25,636 bases of DNA from a virus. Both the position numbers and the translations under genes were made by a program. The notes below the pieces were generated by a model that was given only the letters and a program-made list of their open reading frames with translations, was not told where the DNA came from and ran no database searches. Positions 15,355-22,312 of this stretch are shown here, piece after piece (the stretch's first letter is position 1; every line of letters starts with the position of its first letter). The stretch covers positions 1-25,636 of the IMG/VR virus record IMGVR_UViG_3300034104_002424; one strand, written 5' to 3'.

Positions 15355-16359
15355 ATGTATGACATTTATTACACCACCGCTGGAGGACCTTGGTTTAACA
15401 GCGGTGCTGATATATGGGTAACTAATTGGATAAAGAAAGTGGCACCTAATTTAGAAGTTAAGCCACTTCTTTTATTTCATAGAAAGAGGCCAAACAATTA
15501 CGAAGAATTTCCAATTGATATAGACCATGTTTGGGAAACGGATGAATTAAAAATAGATGAGTTATTAAAGGGTGCAAGAAAGATTCACATATTACATGGT
15601 CATTACACTCCAACAACTGCAATATACAATAATATAGATAAAATTGATTCAATTGTATTTCATAATTTGACTAAAGTATCATTGGTTGGTCAAATGAATA
15701 AAGATGAATATTTACATTGGTATGGTAATTGGGAATGGGAAAGTGAGTTAATAAACAAAGTTAAAAATAAAATTTGGATAGGATTGTATAATTTTCCATA
15801 TAAAACGGACAATTTGCATAATATTCCAAATTATTATGAATTTACAGAAGAAAAAGAATTGTCTAAATCTACCAAGGTAGGATTTGCAGCAAGAGTTGAA
15901 GGTAGAAAAAATGTGGAATATATAGATAACATCGATTCGGTATTGTTTACAAATTCAGAAACATTAGACAAATATTATATAAAAAAATATGGATACAAAT
16001 TTCAAAAAAGTAGAATTTATAAATTTAAACACAAATATAAAGAAAACTTTTACAAACTTGATTGGGGAATATCTCACTCTTGCTTTGAATATGAACCATT
16101 TGGATATGGAATATTTGAAGCAGTCGATTGGGGTAAATTACCAATATTACATGAAAACTGGCATGTTCCACTTGATTACAAATACAAGGCAAAAAGTAAA
16201 GAAACATTTGATAAAACCTATCAAACCATTTGTGAAGATAGTTGGGAAACGAAGTATAATGAATTTGAAAAACTTAAAAGTTGGATGAAACAACATTTTT
16301 CGGACAAAGAAAGTTGGAAACAAAAACTTTTAGATATTTATAACGAGAATAATATATAA
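15355..16359 (+). CDS. GT-B (GT4-like) glycosyltransferase
   Basis: This 334-residue protein is compositionally unlike its Ser/Thr-rich neighbours: it is Lys-, Tyr- and Trp-rich and globular. The N-terminal half has GGPWFNSGADIWV and HILHGHYTPTT, resembling the acceptor half of GT-B enzymes. The C-terminal half has VGFAARVEGRKN, with R180 and K185 at the positions GT4 enzymes use to hold the nucleotide-sugar phosphates, and YEPFGYGIFEAVDWGKLPIL, in which E247 and E255 form the E-x7-E motif of that superfamily. It likely transfers a sugar from a nucleotide-activated donor; donor and acceptor cannot be told. Its start 3 nt after an S74 fibre stop suggests co-expression, so the acceptor may be a fibre protein, though host glycan modification is possible. 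It has no membrane segment. Slightly short for GT4 but no truncation is apparent. Confidence 0.72.
   Translation: MYDIYYTTAGGPWFNSGADIWVTNWIKKVAPNLEVKPLLLFHRKRPNNYEEFPIDIDHVWETDELKIDELLKGARKIHILHGHYTPTTAIYNNIDKIDSIVFHNLTKVSLVGQMNKDEYLHWYGNWEWESELINKVKNKIWIGLYNFPYKTDNLHNIPNYYEFTEEKELSKSTKVGFAARVEGRKNVEYIDNIDSVLFTNSETLDKYYIKKYGYKFQKSRIYKFKHKYKENFYKLDWGISHSCFEYEPFGYGIFEAVDWGKLPILHENWHVPLDYKYKAKSKETFDKTYQTICEDSWETKYNEFEKLKSWMKQHFSDKESWKQKLLDIYNENNI
16334..16342 (+). promoter_or_regulatory. ATATTTATA motif inside the end of the glycosyltransferase gene
   Basis: Exact 9-mer within the last codons of the glycosyltransferase (encoding part of LDIYNENN), 20 nt before the ATG at 16363. It is the only exact copy lying in coding sequence, which supports selection for its position relative to the following start. 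Confidence 0.45.
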
Positions 16360-16362
16360 AAT

Positions 16363-18078
16363 ATGCCAAGAACAAATTTATCATTAGGAAATTTATATAG
16401 AGCCGTAAGTGGTTCTGCAAGACCAGGTGCAGTTTCAATGGGTGCATTAAGTGGAAATAGTAACAATAGTTCATTTATTGACTTTGCAACAGATGCAGTT
16501 ACGGTTACACCGCCTACATTTACATATATAGTAGAATCTACAACTGAGAATGCACAATTTACATTCAGTTCAACGGGTTCTTTGTTTTATTCAAAAGTTC
16601 AACAACAATTGAATAACTATACTTGTTCTTTTAATAACTCAAACTTTGCAACTGGTTCAAAAACATTTGGAACAGGTCCTTCGGTTTTCCCAATCACTCC
16701 TGCAGCAATTAACGCATCTAACTATTCTGAAGCTTCTGCAGTTTTGACAATGAAATACGAAGATGGATATAATATTAATGCAACTAACTATAATACAATT
16801 TCTACAAAGACATTATATGCAGTAGATGTTTACAATACAATCAACCAACCTGATTTCTGTTTATTATTTGGAACTAAAATTCAATTAGCAGACGGAACAG
16901 AAATAAATGTTGAAGATTTGAATATTGGTGACGAAATTAAATCTTGGGTTCCTGCAGGATTACCTGATGAAAATCAAGACCCAGAAAGTGACCAAGTTGA
17001 TTGGAGATTTCACTATTCAGATACTTTAGAAGGTAATGCACAAAATGTAACAGTAAGTGACATTACATTTAACTTTGCAGAAGGATATTTTTCTTTAAAT
17101 GATGGTTTAATTAATGCAACCGAAACTCACCCATTATATGTTTGGGATAATGAGATTGGTAAATATAAGTTTAAAAATGTAGGTGATATATTGCCTGGAG
17201 ACAAACTTGTAATGCAAGACGAAACTGAAATTGAAGTTACTAATATTGAAATTGTAACGGCTGATGTAGAAATCGTAACTGTGAATGTGGAAAATGCCGA
17301 TGTGTATATTTCAAATGGTTTAATTTCACACAACAAAGGAACAACAACACAACCATATATTCCATCTTCTGGATTGAGAATGTATTTAGACCCCTCTAAG
17401 GCATCATCAACAAACGGAACAGTAACAACTGACTGGTTAGACCTTTCTGGTTATAATACCGGTGTAAGACCCGCAGGTGTCTCAAATGCGGCTGGTATCA
17501 CTGGTGGTAATCCAGGATATAATAATGGAGCAACTAGAAAAGACAAATACTGGACAGGAAATGGAACAAACCAATTCTGGTATAAAGATACTACATCAAA
17601 CATCAATGCTGGTTTAACACAATTTAATACTAATACTGGTACTATACATGTATGGGTAAGACCTACAACCACATTAGGTGTTGCATCTAGACATATTTTT
17701 GACTATGCAGGATTTTATGGTTTGGCAGTTGAATCTACTGATAACTCTACATTAAATAGAATTCAATTTAGAGCTAGCACATTAGGAAATAGTGGACAAT
17801 TTACAACATCATTGTCATCAAATGTTTGGTATATGATTTCAGTAGCATTCCAACCAAGTGGAACTTGTACAGTTTATGTTGATAAATCATCAATAGGAAC
17901 TTATACATCTTCTGCATTTACTGCACCATCATCTACTAACTTCTTAACAATTGGAGCTAATAGTGCAAGAACAACATTTTGGAATGGGCAAATAGGACCA
18001 GTATTGTTCTATAATACATTACAAAACTCAACTGCGGTAGGACAAGTATATGATTATTTCTCTCCAACATATAAGTAA
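16363..18078 (+). CDS. Virion N-domain, Hint autoprocessing domain and LamG lectin fusion
   Basis: This 571-residue protein has three parts. Residues 1-165 begin SLGNLYRAVSGSARPGAVSM, a structural-protein-like start, followed by a small beta-rich domain. Residues 166-324 are a Hint domain: C166-LLFGTKIQLADGTEI with VEDLNIGDEI, T253-E-T-H256 (block B TxxH), and VNVENADVYISNGLISH323-N324 (blocks F and G). Residues about 335-571 are a LamG domain (SGLRMYLDPSK, WLDLSGYNTG, GTIHVWVRP, WNGQIGPVLFYN). Hint domains rearrange the bond at Cys1 and cyclise the final Asn. Here the next residue is K325, not Cys/Ser/Thr, so ordinary splicing is not expected, and bacterial-intein-like cleavage is more likely. 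No homing endonuclease fits in 159 residues. Cleavage would release a 247-residue lectin, close in size to the free-standing LamG gene at 3003. Domain calls are confident; the processing outcome is inference. Confidence 0.85.
   Translation: MPRTNLSLGNLYRAVSGSARPGAVSMGALSGNSNNSSFIDFATDAVTVTPPTFTYIVESTTENAQFTFSSTGSLFYSKVQQQLNNYTCSFNNSNFATGSKTFGTGPSVFPITPAAINASNYSEASAVLTMKYEDGYNINATNYNTISTKTLYAVDVYNTINQPDFCLLFGTKIQLADGTEINVEDLNIGDEIKSWVPAGLPDENQDPESDQVDWRFHYSDTLEGNAQNVTVSDITFNFAEGYFSLNDGLINATETHPLYVWDNEIGKYKFKNVGDILPGDKLVMQDETEIEVTNIEIVTADVEIVTVNVENADVYISNGLISHNKGTTTQPYIPSSGLRMYLDPSKASSTNGTVTTDWLDLSGYNTGVRPAGVSNAAGITGGNPGYNNGATRKDKYWTGNGTNQFWYKDTTSNINAGLTQFNTNTGTIHVWVRPTTTLGVASRHIFDYAGFYGLAVESTDNSTLNRIQFRASTLGNSGQFTTSLSSNVWYMISVAFQPSGTCTVYVDKSSIGTYTSSAFTAPSSTNFLTIGANSARTTFWNGQIGPVLFYNTLQNSTAVGQVYDYFSPTYK
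16858..17334 (+). other. Hint (intein-like) domain coding segment
   Basis: Encodes C166 to N324 of the protein above. The 159-residue length fits a minimal splicing/cleavage domain with no endonuclease. Key residues seen are C166, T253, H256, H323 and N324; the +1 residue is lysine. Confidence 0.85.
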
Positions 18079-18102
18079 TTTATTGTTTTGGAGTAGAATA
18101 TT

Positions 18103-18111
18103 ATATTTATA
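18103..18111 (+). promoter_or_regulatory. ATATTTATA motif upstream of the tail sheath gene
   Basis: Exact 9-mer in the 68-nt gap before the sheath gene, 35 nt upstream of its ATG. The sheath is a high-abundance late protein, so a strong late promoter is expected here. Confidence 0.5.
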
Positions 18112-18146
18112 TTGAGAATTACTAAATTTAAATTAAAGCATATAAA

Positions 18147-20390
18147 ATGGCAGAAAAAATTGTATCACCAGGCGTATTCACAAGAGAAAACGACCTTTCA
18201 TTTTTACAACAAGGTGTAGCAGAAATAGGTGCAGCATTCATTGGCCCTTTCAAAGAAGGCCCATTAGTTCCAACAATCGTTAATTCACAAGCTGAGTTTG
18301 AAACTCTTTTTGGCAATGTAGATGGAACATATTATACAGAATTAGCTGTTCAAAATTATTTAAGAGAAGCAGGAACTGCAACTATTTGTAGAGTAGGTGG
18401 TGTTGGTGGATATACCGAAACAGCTCCTTTATTATTAACAGTAGCTTCAGGATCAGCAACTGCATCGGTTGGTATTTTATTCAATACTACATCTGGTTCA
18501 AATGCAGGTTTTGCAGGAACAACTGTAGCACCAAACGGATTTGGTGATTTCTTATTATCGGGTTCAAATACTGGTTTATTATCTGCATCTTTGGATTCAC
18601 AAGATACAAATGATATCGAAGCTGTATTTGGAACATCTGCATATGGTAATAAAAAACCTTATGTATATGGTTTCTTCAAAAATCATAGTGTTCCATTTGA
18701 TGCAAACACAACTGCATCTGTAAATGTTTTGGGTGGCCAAGAATTTATGGGTAGAGGTGATGGAGATGCATGTGAGGCTTTAACACCAATGATTCAATCT
18801 CAATTGATTAGTGGACAAAGATTTAACTTATTCCAATTTGAAACATTAGGTGCTGGAAACAGAGCAAACACTAAAATTAAAATTGGTATTACAAATATTA
18901 AAGCAGCTGGTTCAATAAACGGAACAGATTACGGAACATTTACAGTTGTAGTAAGAGAATTTGACGATACTAATAAGAAAAAAGTAGTAGTAGAAACTTT
19001 CTCTAATGTAAACTTAGACCCCAATTCTCCTAACTATATTAGTAGAGTAATCGGTGATAGAAAATTATCAATCGATGCACAAGGTAAAGTAACTGAAACT
19101 GGTGATTGGGTAAACAATTCAAAATATATTAGAATTGTAAACTTAAACGAAAACTCTCCAGTTCAAGCAGTTCCATTCGGACATGCAGCTTATCAATTAC
19201 CAATATCTGCATCAACTCAATTATCTTCTCAAATACCTGCAGTAACTTTCGTAAGTTCTTCTGCAACAGTATATGGTGGTATTGATTTAGATGGTAACAC
19301 AGATAACTCAATCTATTTAAGACCAATTCCAGTAGGTGCAACATCAGGTGTTAATGCAGCATTTGGTTTAGATGCATCAAATGGTGGTTCATTAACAGTT
19401 GGTTCTTCTGAAGCTCAATTCGTTGTAGCATTCCAAGAAGGTTTTGATGGTATGAATCCATCAACTCCAATCTACAAAGGAGCTGACATAATTAATACAA
19501 ACTCACAAGGTTTTGATTTATCAACATCTGCAGCAAGTGGTTCAGTAGCTTATGGTAAATTAATATCTGCATTATCAAACGCTGATGAATTTGATATCAA
19601 TATGATTGTTACTCCAGGTGTTGTAAGAAGATTACACCCTTCAGTAGTAACTGATGTTTTGGATATGGTAGAAGAAAGAAATGATTGTTTCTATATTATG
19701 GATTCAACTTCTCAAAATGATTCTATTACACAAGTAACAACTCAATCTGACGCAGTTGATTCAAATATGGCAGCAACTTACTATCCTTGGGTTAAGACAA
19801 TTGATATCAACACTAATAAGTTGATTTCAGTTCCACCTTCAGTATTATTACCTGGTGTATTTGCAGCAAACGATAGAGTAGCAGCTGAATGGTTCGCACC
19901 AGCAGGTTTGAATAGAGGTGGTTTAACAGGAGCAGTTAGTGTATTGAATAGATTAACTCAATCTGAAAAAGATACATTATACGAAGCAAAAGTTAACCCA
20001 ATCGTTCAATTCCCAGGTCAAGGTATCGTAGTATTTGGTCAAAAGACTTTACAAGATAAACCATCAGCATTAGATAGAATCAATGTAAGAAGATTATTGT
20101 TAACTGTTAGAAAATACATCGCATCTACTTCAAGATTCTTAGTATTCGAACAAAATAGTTCTACAACAAGAAACACATTCTTAAACATTGTTAACCCTTA
20201 TTTAGAATCTATCCAACAAAGACAAGGTTTATACGCTTTCAGAGTAGTAATGGATGAAACAAACAATACTGCTGATGTAATTGATAGAAACATATTAAAA
20301 GGAGCTATCTACTTACAACCAACTAAGACTGCTGAATTCATTCAAATTGATTTCAACATCTTACCAACTGGAGCAAGTTTTAACGGATAA
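18147..20390 (+). CDS. gp18: Contractile tail sheath protein (gp18-like)
   Basis: This 747-residue protein matches the T4-type tail sheath family, slightly longer than T4 gp18 (about 660 residues). The N-terminus has IVSPGVFTRENDLS and GAAFIGPFKEGPLVPTIVNS, the usual sheath opening. The C-terminal domain has KTLQDKPSALDRINVRRLLL (about residues 633-652), TVRKYIASTSRFLVFEQN, IVNPYLESIQQRQGLYAFRV, and ends in ILKGAIYLQPTKTAEFIQID, the highly conserved handshake region of sheath subunits. It polymerises around the tail tube in the host cytoplasm and contracts on infection to drive the tube through the envelope. The variable middle (about residues 100-450) carries the family's surface insertions. 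The tube gene follows at 20438, the standard sheath-tube order. Codon use is more regular than in the fibres, consistent with high expression. Confidence 0.95.
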   Translation: MAEKIVSPGVFTRENDLSFLQQGVAEIGAAFIGPFKEGPLVPTIVNSQAEFETLFGNVDGTYYTELAVQNYLREAGTATICRVGGVGGYTETAPLLLTVASGSATASVGILFNTTSGSNAGFAGTTVAPNGFGDFLLSGSNTGLLSASLDSQDTNDIEAVFGTSAYGNKKPYVYGFFKNHSVPFDANTTASVNVLGGQEFMGRGDGDACEALTPMIQSQLISGQRFNLFQFETLGAGNRANTKIKIGITNIKAAGSINGTDYGTFTVVVREFDDTNKKKVVVETFSNVNLDPNSPNYISRVIGDRKLSIDAQGKVTETGDWVNNSKYIRIVNLNENSPVQAVPFGHAAYQLPISASTQLSSQIPAVTFVSSSATVYGGIDLDGNTDNSIYLRPIPVGATSGVNAAFGLDASNGGSLTVGSSEAQFVVAFQEGFDGMNPSTPIYKGADIINTNSQGFDLSTSAASGSVAYGKLISALSNADEFDINMIVTPGVVRRLHPSVVTDVLDMVEERNDCFYIMDSTSQNDSITQVTTQSDAVDSNMAATYYPWVKTIDINTNKLISVPPSVLLPGVFAANDRVAAEWFAPAGLNRGGLTGAVSVLNRLTQSEKDTLYEAKVNPIVQFPGQGIVVFGQKTLQDKPSALDRINVRRLLLTVRKYIASTSRFLVFEQNSSTTRNTFLNIVNPYLESIQQRQGLYAFRVVMDETNNTADVIDRNILKGAIYLQPTKTAEFIQIDFNILPTGASFNG

Positions 20391-20402
20391 TTTGAAAAAA
20401 GA

Positions 20403-20411
20403 ATATTTATA
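20403..20411 (+). promoter_or_regulatory. ATATTTATA motif upstream of the tail tube gene
   Basis: Exact 9-mer in the 47-nt gap between sheath and tube genes, 26 nt before the tube ATG; it would give the tube gene its own transcript, ending at the terminator at 20950. Confidence 0.5.
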
Positions 20412-20437
20412 TAAAAGAACAATAAAAATAAAGTAAA

Positions 20438-20929
20438 ATGCCAGAAATATTAGAGTTTGATAAGATTTTCTATCGTAATTTTGAGCCTAAATTAGCTAAC
20501 AGATTTATAATGGAAATCAATGGTATCGAATCATACATTATCAAAACAGCACAAAGACCTACTGTTACATCAGAAGTGGTTGAATTAGACCATATCAATG
20601 TTAAGAGAAAGATAAAGGGTAAAACAACTTGGGATGATGTAGAAATTACTCTATACGACCCAATTACTCCATCTGGAGCTCAACAAGTAATGGATTGGAT
20701 TCGTTTATCACATGAGTCATTAACAGGTAGAGATGGATACGCTGCATTCTACAAAAAAGATATCAAATTTTGGGCATTAGGTCCAGTAGGAGATAAAGTT
20801 GAAGAGTGGACATTGAAAGGTGCATTTATCACTCAAGCTAACTTTGGTGAAATGGATTGGTCAAACACAACTGACCCAGTTTCAATCACATTGAACTTAG
20901 CTTACGATTACGCAATCTTAGAATACTAA
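20438..20929 (+). CDS. gp19: Tail tube protein (gp19-like)
   Basis: This 163-residue protein has the same length as T4 gp19 and belongs to the Phage_T4_gp19 tail tube family. Recognisable segments are LANRFIMEINGIESYIIKTA near the start, TTWDDVEITLYDPITPSGAQ and VMDWIRLSHES in the middle, and WTLKGAFITQANFGEMDWSN with DPVSITLNLAYDYAIL at the end. The last segment is the typical strand in which gp19-type proteins hydrogen-bond between rings. It stacks as hexameric rings inside the sheath and forms the DNA conduit. It lies directly after the sheath gene, with its own promoter-like motif and a strong terminator behind it, consistent with a separate, abundant mRNA. The identification is secure. 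Confidence 0.95.
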   Translation: MPEILEFDKIFYRNFEPKLANRFIMEINGIESYIIKTAQRPTVTSEVVELDHINVKRKIKGKTTWDDVEITLYDPITPSGAQQVMDWIRLSHESLTGRDGYAAFYKKDIKFWALGPVGDKVEEWTLKGAFITQANFGEMDWSNTTDPVSITLNLAYDYAILEY

Positions 20930-20949
20930 TCGTATTAAAATTATAAAAG

Positions 20950-20985
20950 AAAGGGATACCCACAAAGTATCCCTTTTTTATTTTT
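20950..20985 (+). terminator. Strong rho-independent terminator after tail tube gene
   Basis: A 10-bp perfect stem AAAGGGATAC (20950-20959) / GTATCCCTTT (20967-20976) with loop CCACAAA is followed by TTT, A and TTTTT. It ends the sheath-tube unit. Confidence 0.9.
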
Positions 20986-20995
20986 GAAAAACATA

Positions 20996-21004
20996 ATATA
21001 TATA
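20996..21004 (+). promoter_or_regulatory. ATATATATA motif (one mismatch) upstream of 21025 gene
   Basis: One-mismatch variant of the recurrent motif, directly behind the terminator and 20 nt before the ATG at 21025. Because the sequence is a simple TA run, chance is a real alternative; position is the main support. Confidence 0.3.
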
Positions 21005-21024
21005 ATAAAGACAAAAGTTATATT

Positions 21025-21837
21025 ATGGAACAAAATATTGAACAACAAGTTACGAGAGGATTGGGTGGATTTACACAACAAACACAAAAATCATTTCCAT
21101 TCCCAACAGAGGTTATCAGTTTACCATCAAAAGGTTTATGTTATCCAGAATCATCTCCACTTTCTAAAGGAGAAATTACAATTAAGTTAATGACTGCAAA
21201 AGAAGAAGACATTTTGACTTCTACTAATTTAATTCGTAAAGGTATTCATTTAGATAAATTATTAGAAAGTATTATAGTTGAACCTGGAGTAAATATTGAT
21301 GATTTATTAGTTGGTGATAAGAATGCAATATTAGTTACAAGTAGAATGTTAGCATTTGGTCCTGATTACAATATAATAGTTAGAGATAATATTACAGGAG
21401 AAGATGTTGATGTAAATGTTGATTTATCTAAAATAAAAATAAAAGAAATAGATGAATCATTATTAAATAGACAAAATGAATATGATTTTGTTTTACCAAT
21501 TTCAAAAACACCAATCAAATTTAAATTATTGACACATGGTGATGAAATTATAATCAACAAAGATATTGAAGCATCTGAAAAAATAACAAAACAATCCAAT
21601 GAGATAACTACTAGATATAGAAGAATCATCGTTGAAGTAAATGGTAATAGAGATTTAGGATATATTAGTAATTTTGTTGCAAATCAATTACTTGCAGGGG
21701 ATAGTAGAGGTTTACGAAAATATATGAAATCTATAACTCCTGATTTGGATTTAACACACGAATTTACTCATTCAGACGGTGAGACGGAGGCTCTCCGTAT
21801 CCCATTCGGGGTTGACTTTTTTTACCCTACCGAATAA
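21025..21837 (+). CDS. Baseplate hub / tail-assembly protein (T4 gp26-like)
   Basis: This 270-residue protein resembles the T4 gp26-type baseplate family: FPTEVISLPSKGLCYPESSP near residue 31, then LSKGEITIKLMTAKEEDILT, GVNIDDLLVGDKNAILVTSR, a central FKLLTHGDE segment and an ending IPFGVDFFYPTE that matches the hydrophobic FFxP terminus of the family. T4 gp26 is somewhat shorter. Members I know of often have Cys pairs near the C-terminus, but here the matching region (EFTHSDGETEALRIP) has none. By context, between tube and candidate tape measure, it may act as a hub-assembly or tail-assembly chaperone rather than a permanent virion part. Its last 59 bases overlap another reading frame that carries a conserved-looking continuation, so the true product may be longer through a frameshift. 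Confidence 0.72.
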   Translation: MEQNIEQQVTRGLGGFTQQTQKSFPFPTEVISLPSKGLCYPESSPLSKGEITIKLMTAKEEDILTSTNLIRKGIHLDKLLESIIVEPGVNIDDLLVGDKNAILVTSRMLAFGPDYNIIVRDNITGEDVDVNVDLSKIKIKEIDESLLNRQNEYDFVLPISKTPIKFKLLTHGDEIIINKDIEASEKITKQSNEITTRYRRIIVEVNGNRDLGYISNFVANQLLAGDSRGLRKYMKSITPDLDLTHEFTHSDGETEALRIPFGVDFFYPTE

Positions 21838-22039
21838 TTATTCATTAGTTTTACATGAGAAGTTATTTCAAATGGTTTACTATGCAAATGGTGGATTCAA
21901 TTGGAATGATTTATATTATATGCCTGTTAAATTGAGAGAATTTTATTATAGAGAATTGTTAAAAGTAAAAGAATCGGAAGCTAAACAATTGGAAAATTCT
22001 CAAAAAAAATCAAATTCATCAAAAACATATAAAAAGTAA
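21779..22039 (+). CDS. Small tail-assembly protein or frameshifted extension of the gp26-like gene
   Basis: This frame is +1 relative to the 21025 gene and would give 86 residues from a GTG at 21779. The first 17 or so residues (RRRLSVSHSG) merely mirror the overlapping gene and look non-native. From about 21830 it encodes NNYSLVLHEKLFQMVYYANG, then GFNWNDLYYMPVKLREFYYR, then a charged helix and a Lys/Ser tail. The NGGFxWxDLYYMPxxLR-type segment recalls small proteins encoded next to gp26 in T4-like phages (gp51-like), but I am unsure. Other starts are TTG 21812 and ATG 21872. Alternatively, it is reached by a +1 shift at the T7 run (21817-21823) or at GAA-TAA (21832-21837), which would join DFFYPTE to NYSLVLHE. 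No Shine-Dalgarno sequence resolves this. Confidence 0.55.
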   Translation: MRRRLSVSHSGLTFFTLPNNYSLVLHEKLFQMVYYANGGFNWNDLYYMPVKLREFYYRELLKVKESEAKQLENSQKKSNSSKTYKK

Positions 22040-22047
22040 TATTTATT
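22039..22047 (+). promoter_or_regulatory. ATATTTATT motif (one mismatch) upstream of 22064 gene
   Basis: One-mismatch variant beginning on the last base of the preceding stop codon and ending 16 nt before the ATG at 22064. Similar 8-of-9 matches also occur inside genes, so this copy is weaker evidence than the exact ones. Confidence 0.3.
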
Positions 22048-22063
22048 AGTAAAATAGTATTAT

Positions 22064-22312
22064 ATGCCAAAACAAAGATTAGTTGAAATAAATCTTTTTG
22101 ATAAATTATTTAAAAACTTTTTAAAATCAAAAGTAGATAATAAAGAAAATGATTTTATTACAAAATTAAGAAAAAAGGATCCAGAATTGGCAAATATTTA
22201 TTCCGATTGGAATGATAAAATGAATGCATCTATAATGAAATCAAAAGCTGTGTTGCAAAAATTAGGAAAAAACACATCACATTTAGACGATTTTATTAAC
22301 AAATATCATTAA
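22064..22312 (+). CDS. Small basic helical protein of unknown function
   Basis: This 82-residue Lys-rich protein contains LFDKLFKNFLKSKVD, ITKLRKKDPELANIYSDWND and AVLQKLGKNTSHLDDFINKY, and is predicted by eye to be mostly amphipathic helix. I do not recognise a family. It has no Cys and no membrane segment. Its stop overlaps the start of the long coiled-coil gene by one base (TAATG), so the two are very probably translationally coupled. Small proteins sitting just before a tape measure are often assembly chaperones that coat it, and that role would fit here, but this rests on position alone. Confidence 0.7.
   Translation: MPKQRLVEINLFDKLFKNFLKSKVDNKENDFITKLRKKDPELANIYSDWNDKMNASIMKSKAVLQKLGKNTSHLDDFINKYH

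Noticed and set aside
15989-16288. 99-codon + strand reading frame inside the glycosyltransferase gene
   Set aside because: It is wholly contained in the glycosyltransferase gene, whose motifs lie in the other frame, and its translation has no coherent pattern.
16858-17334. Full-size intein with homing endonuclease
   Set aside because: The Hint segment is only 159 codons, with no LAGLIDADG or HNH motif, and the +1 residue is Lys, so a mobile splicing intein is unlikely.
20984-21190. 68-codon + strand frame beginning before the gp26-like gene
   Set aside because: It overlaps the well-supported gp26-like start in another frame and its translation (Lys/His-rich, low complexity) looks like noise.
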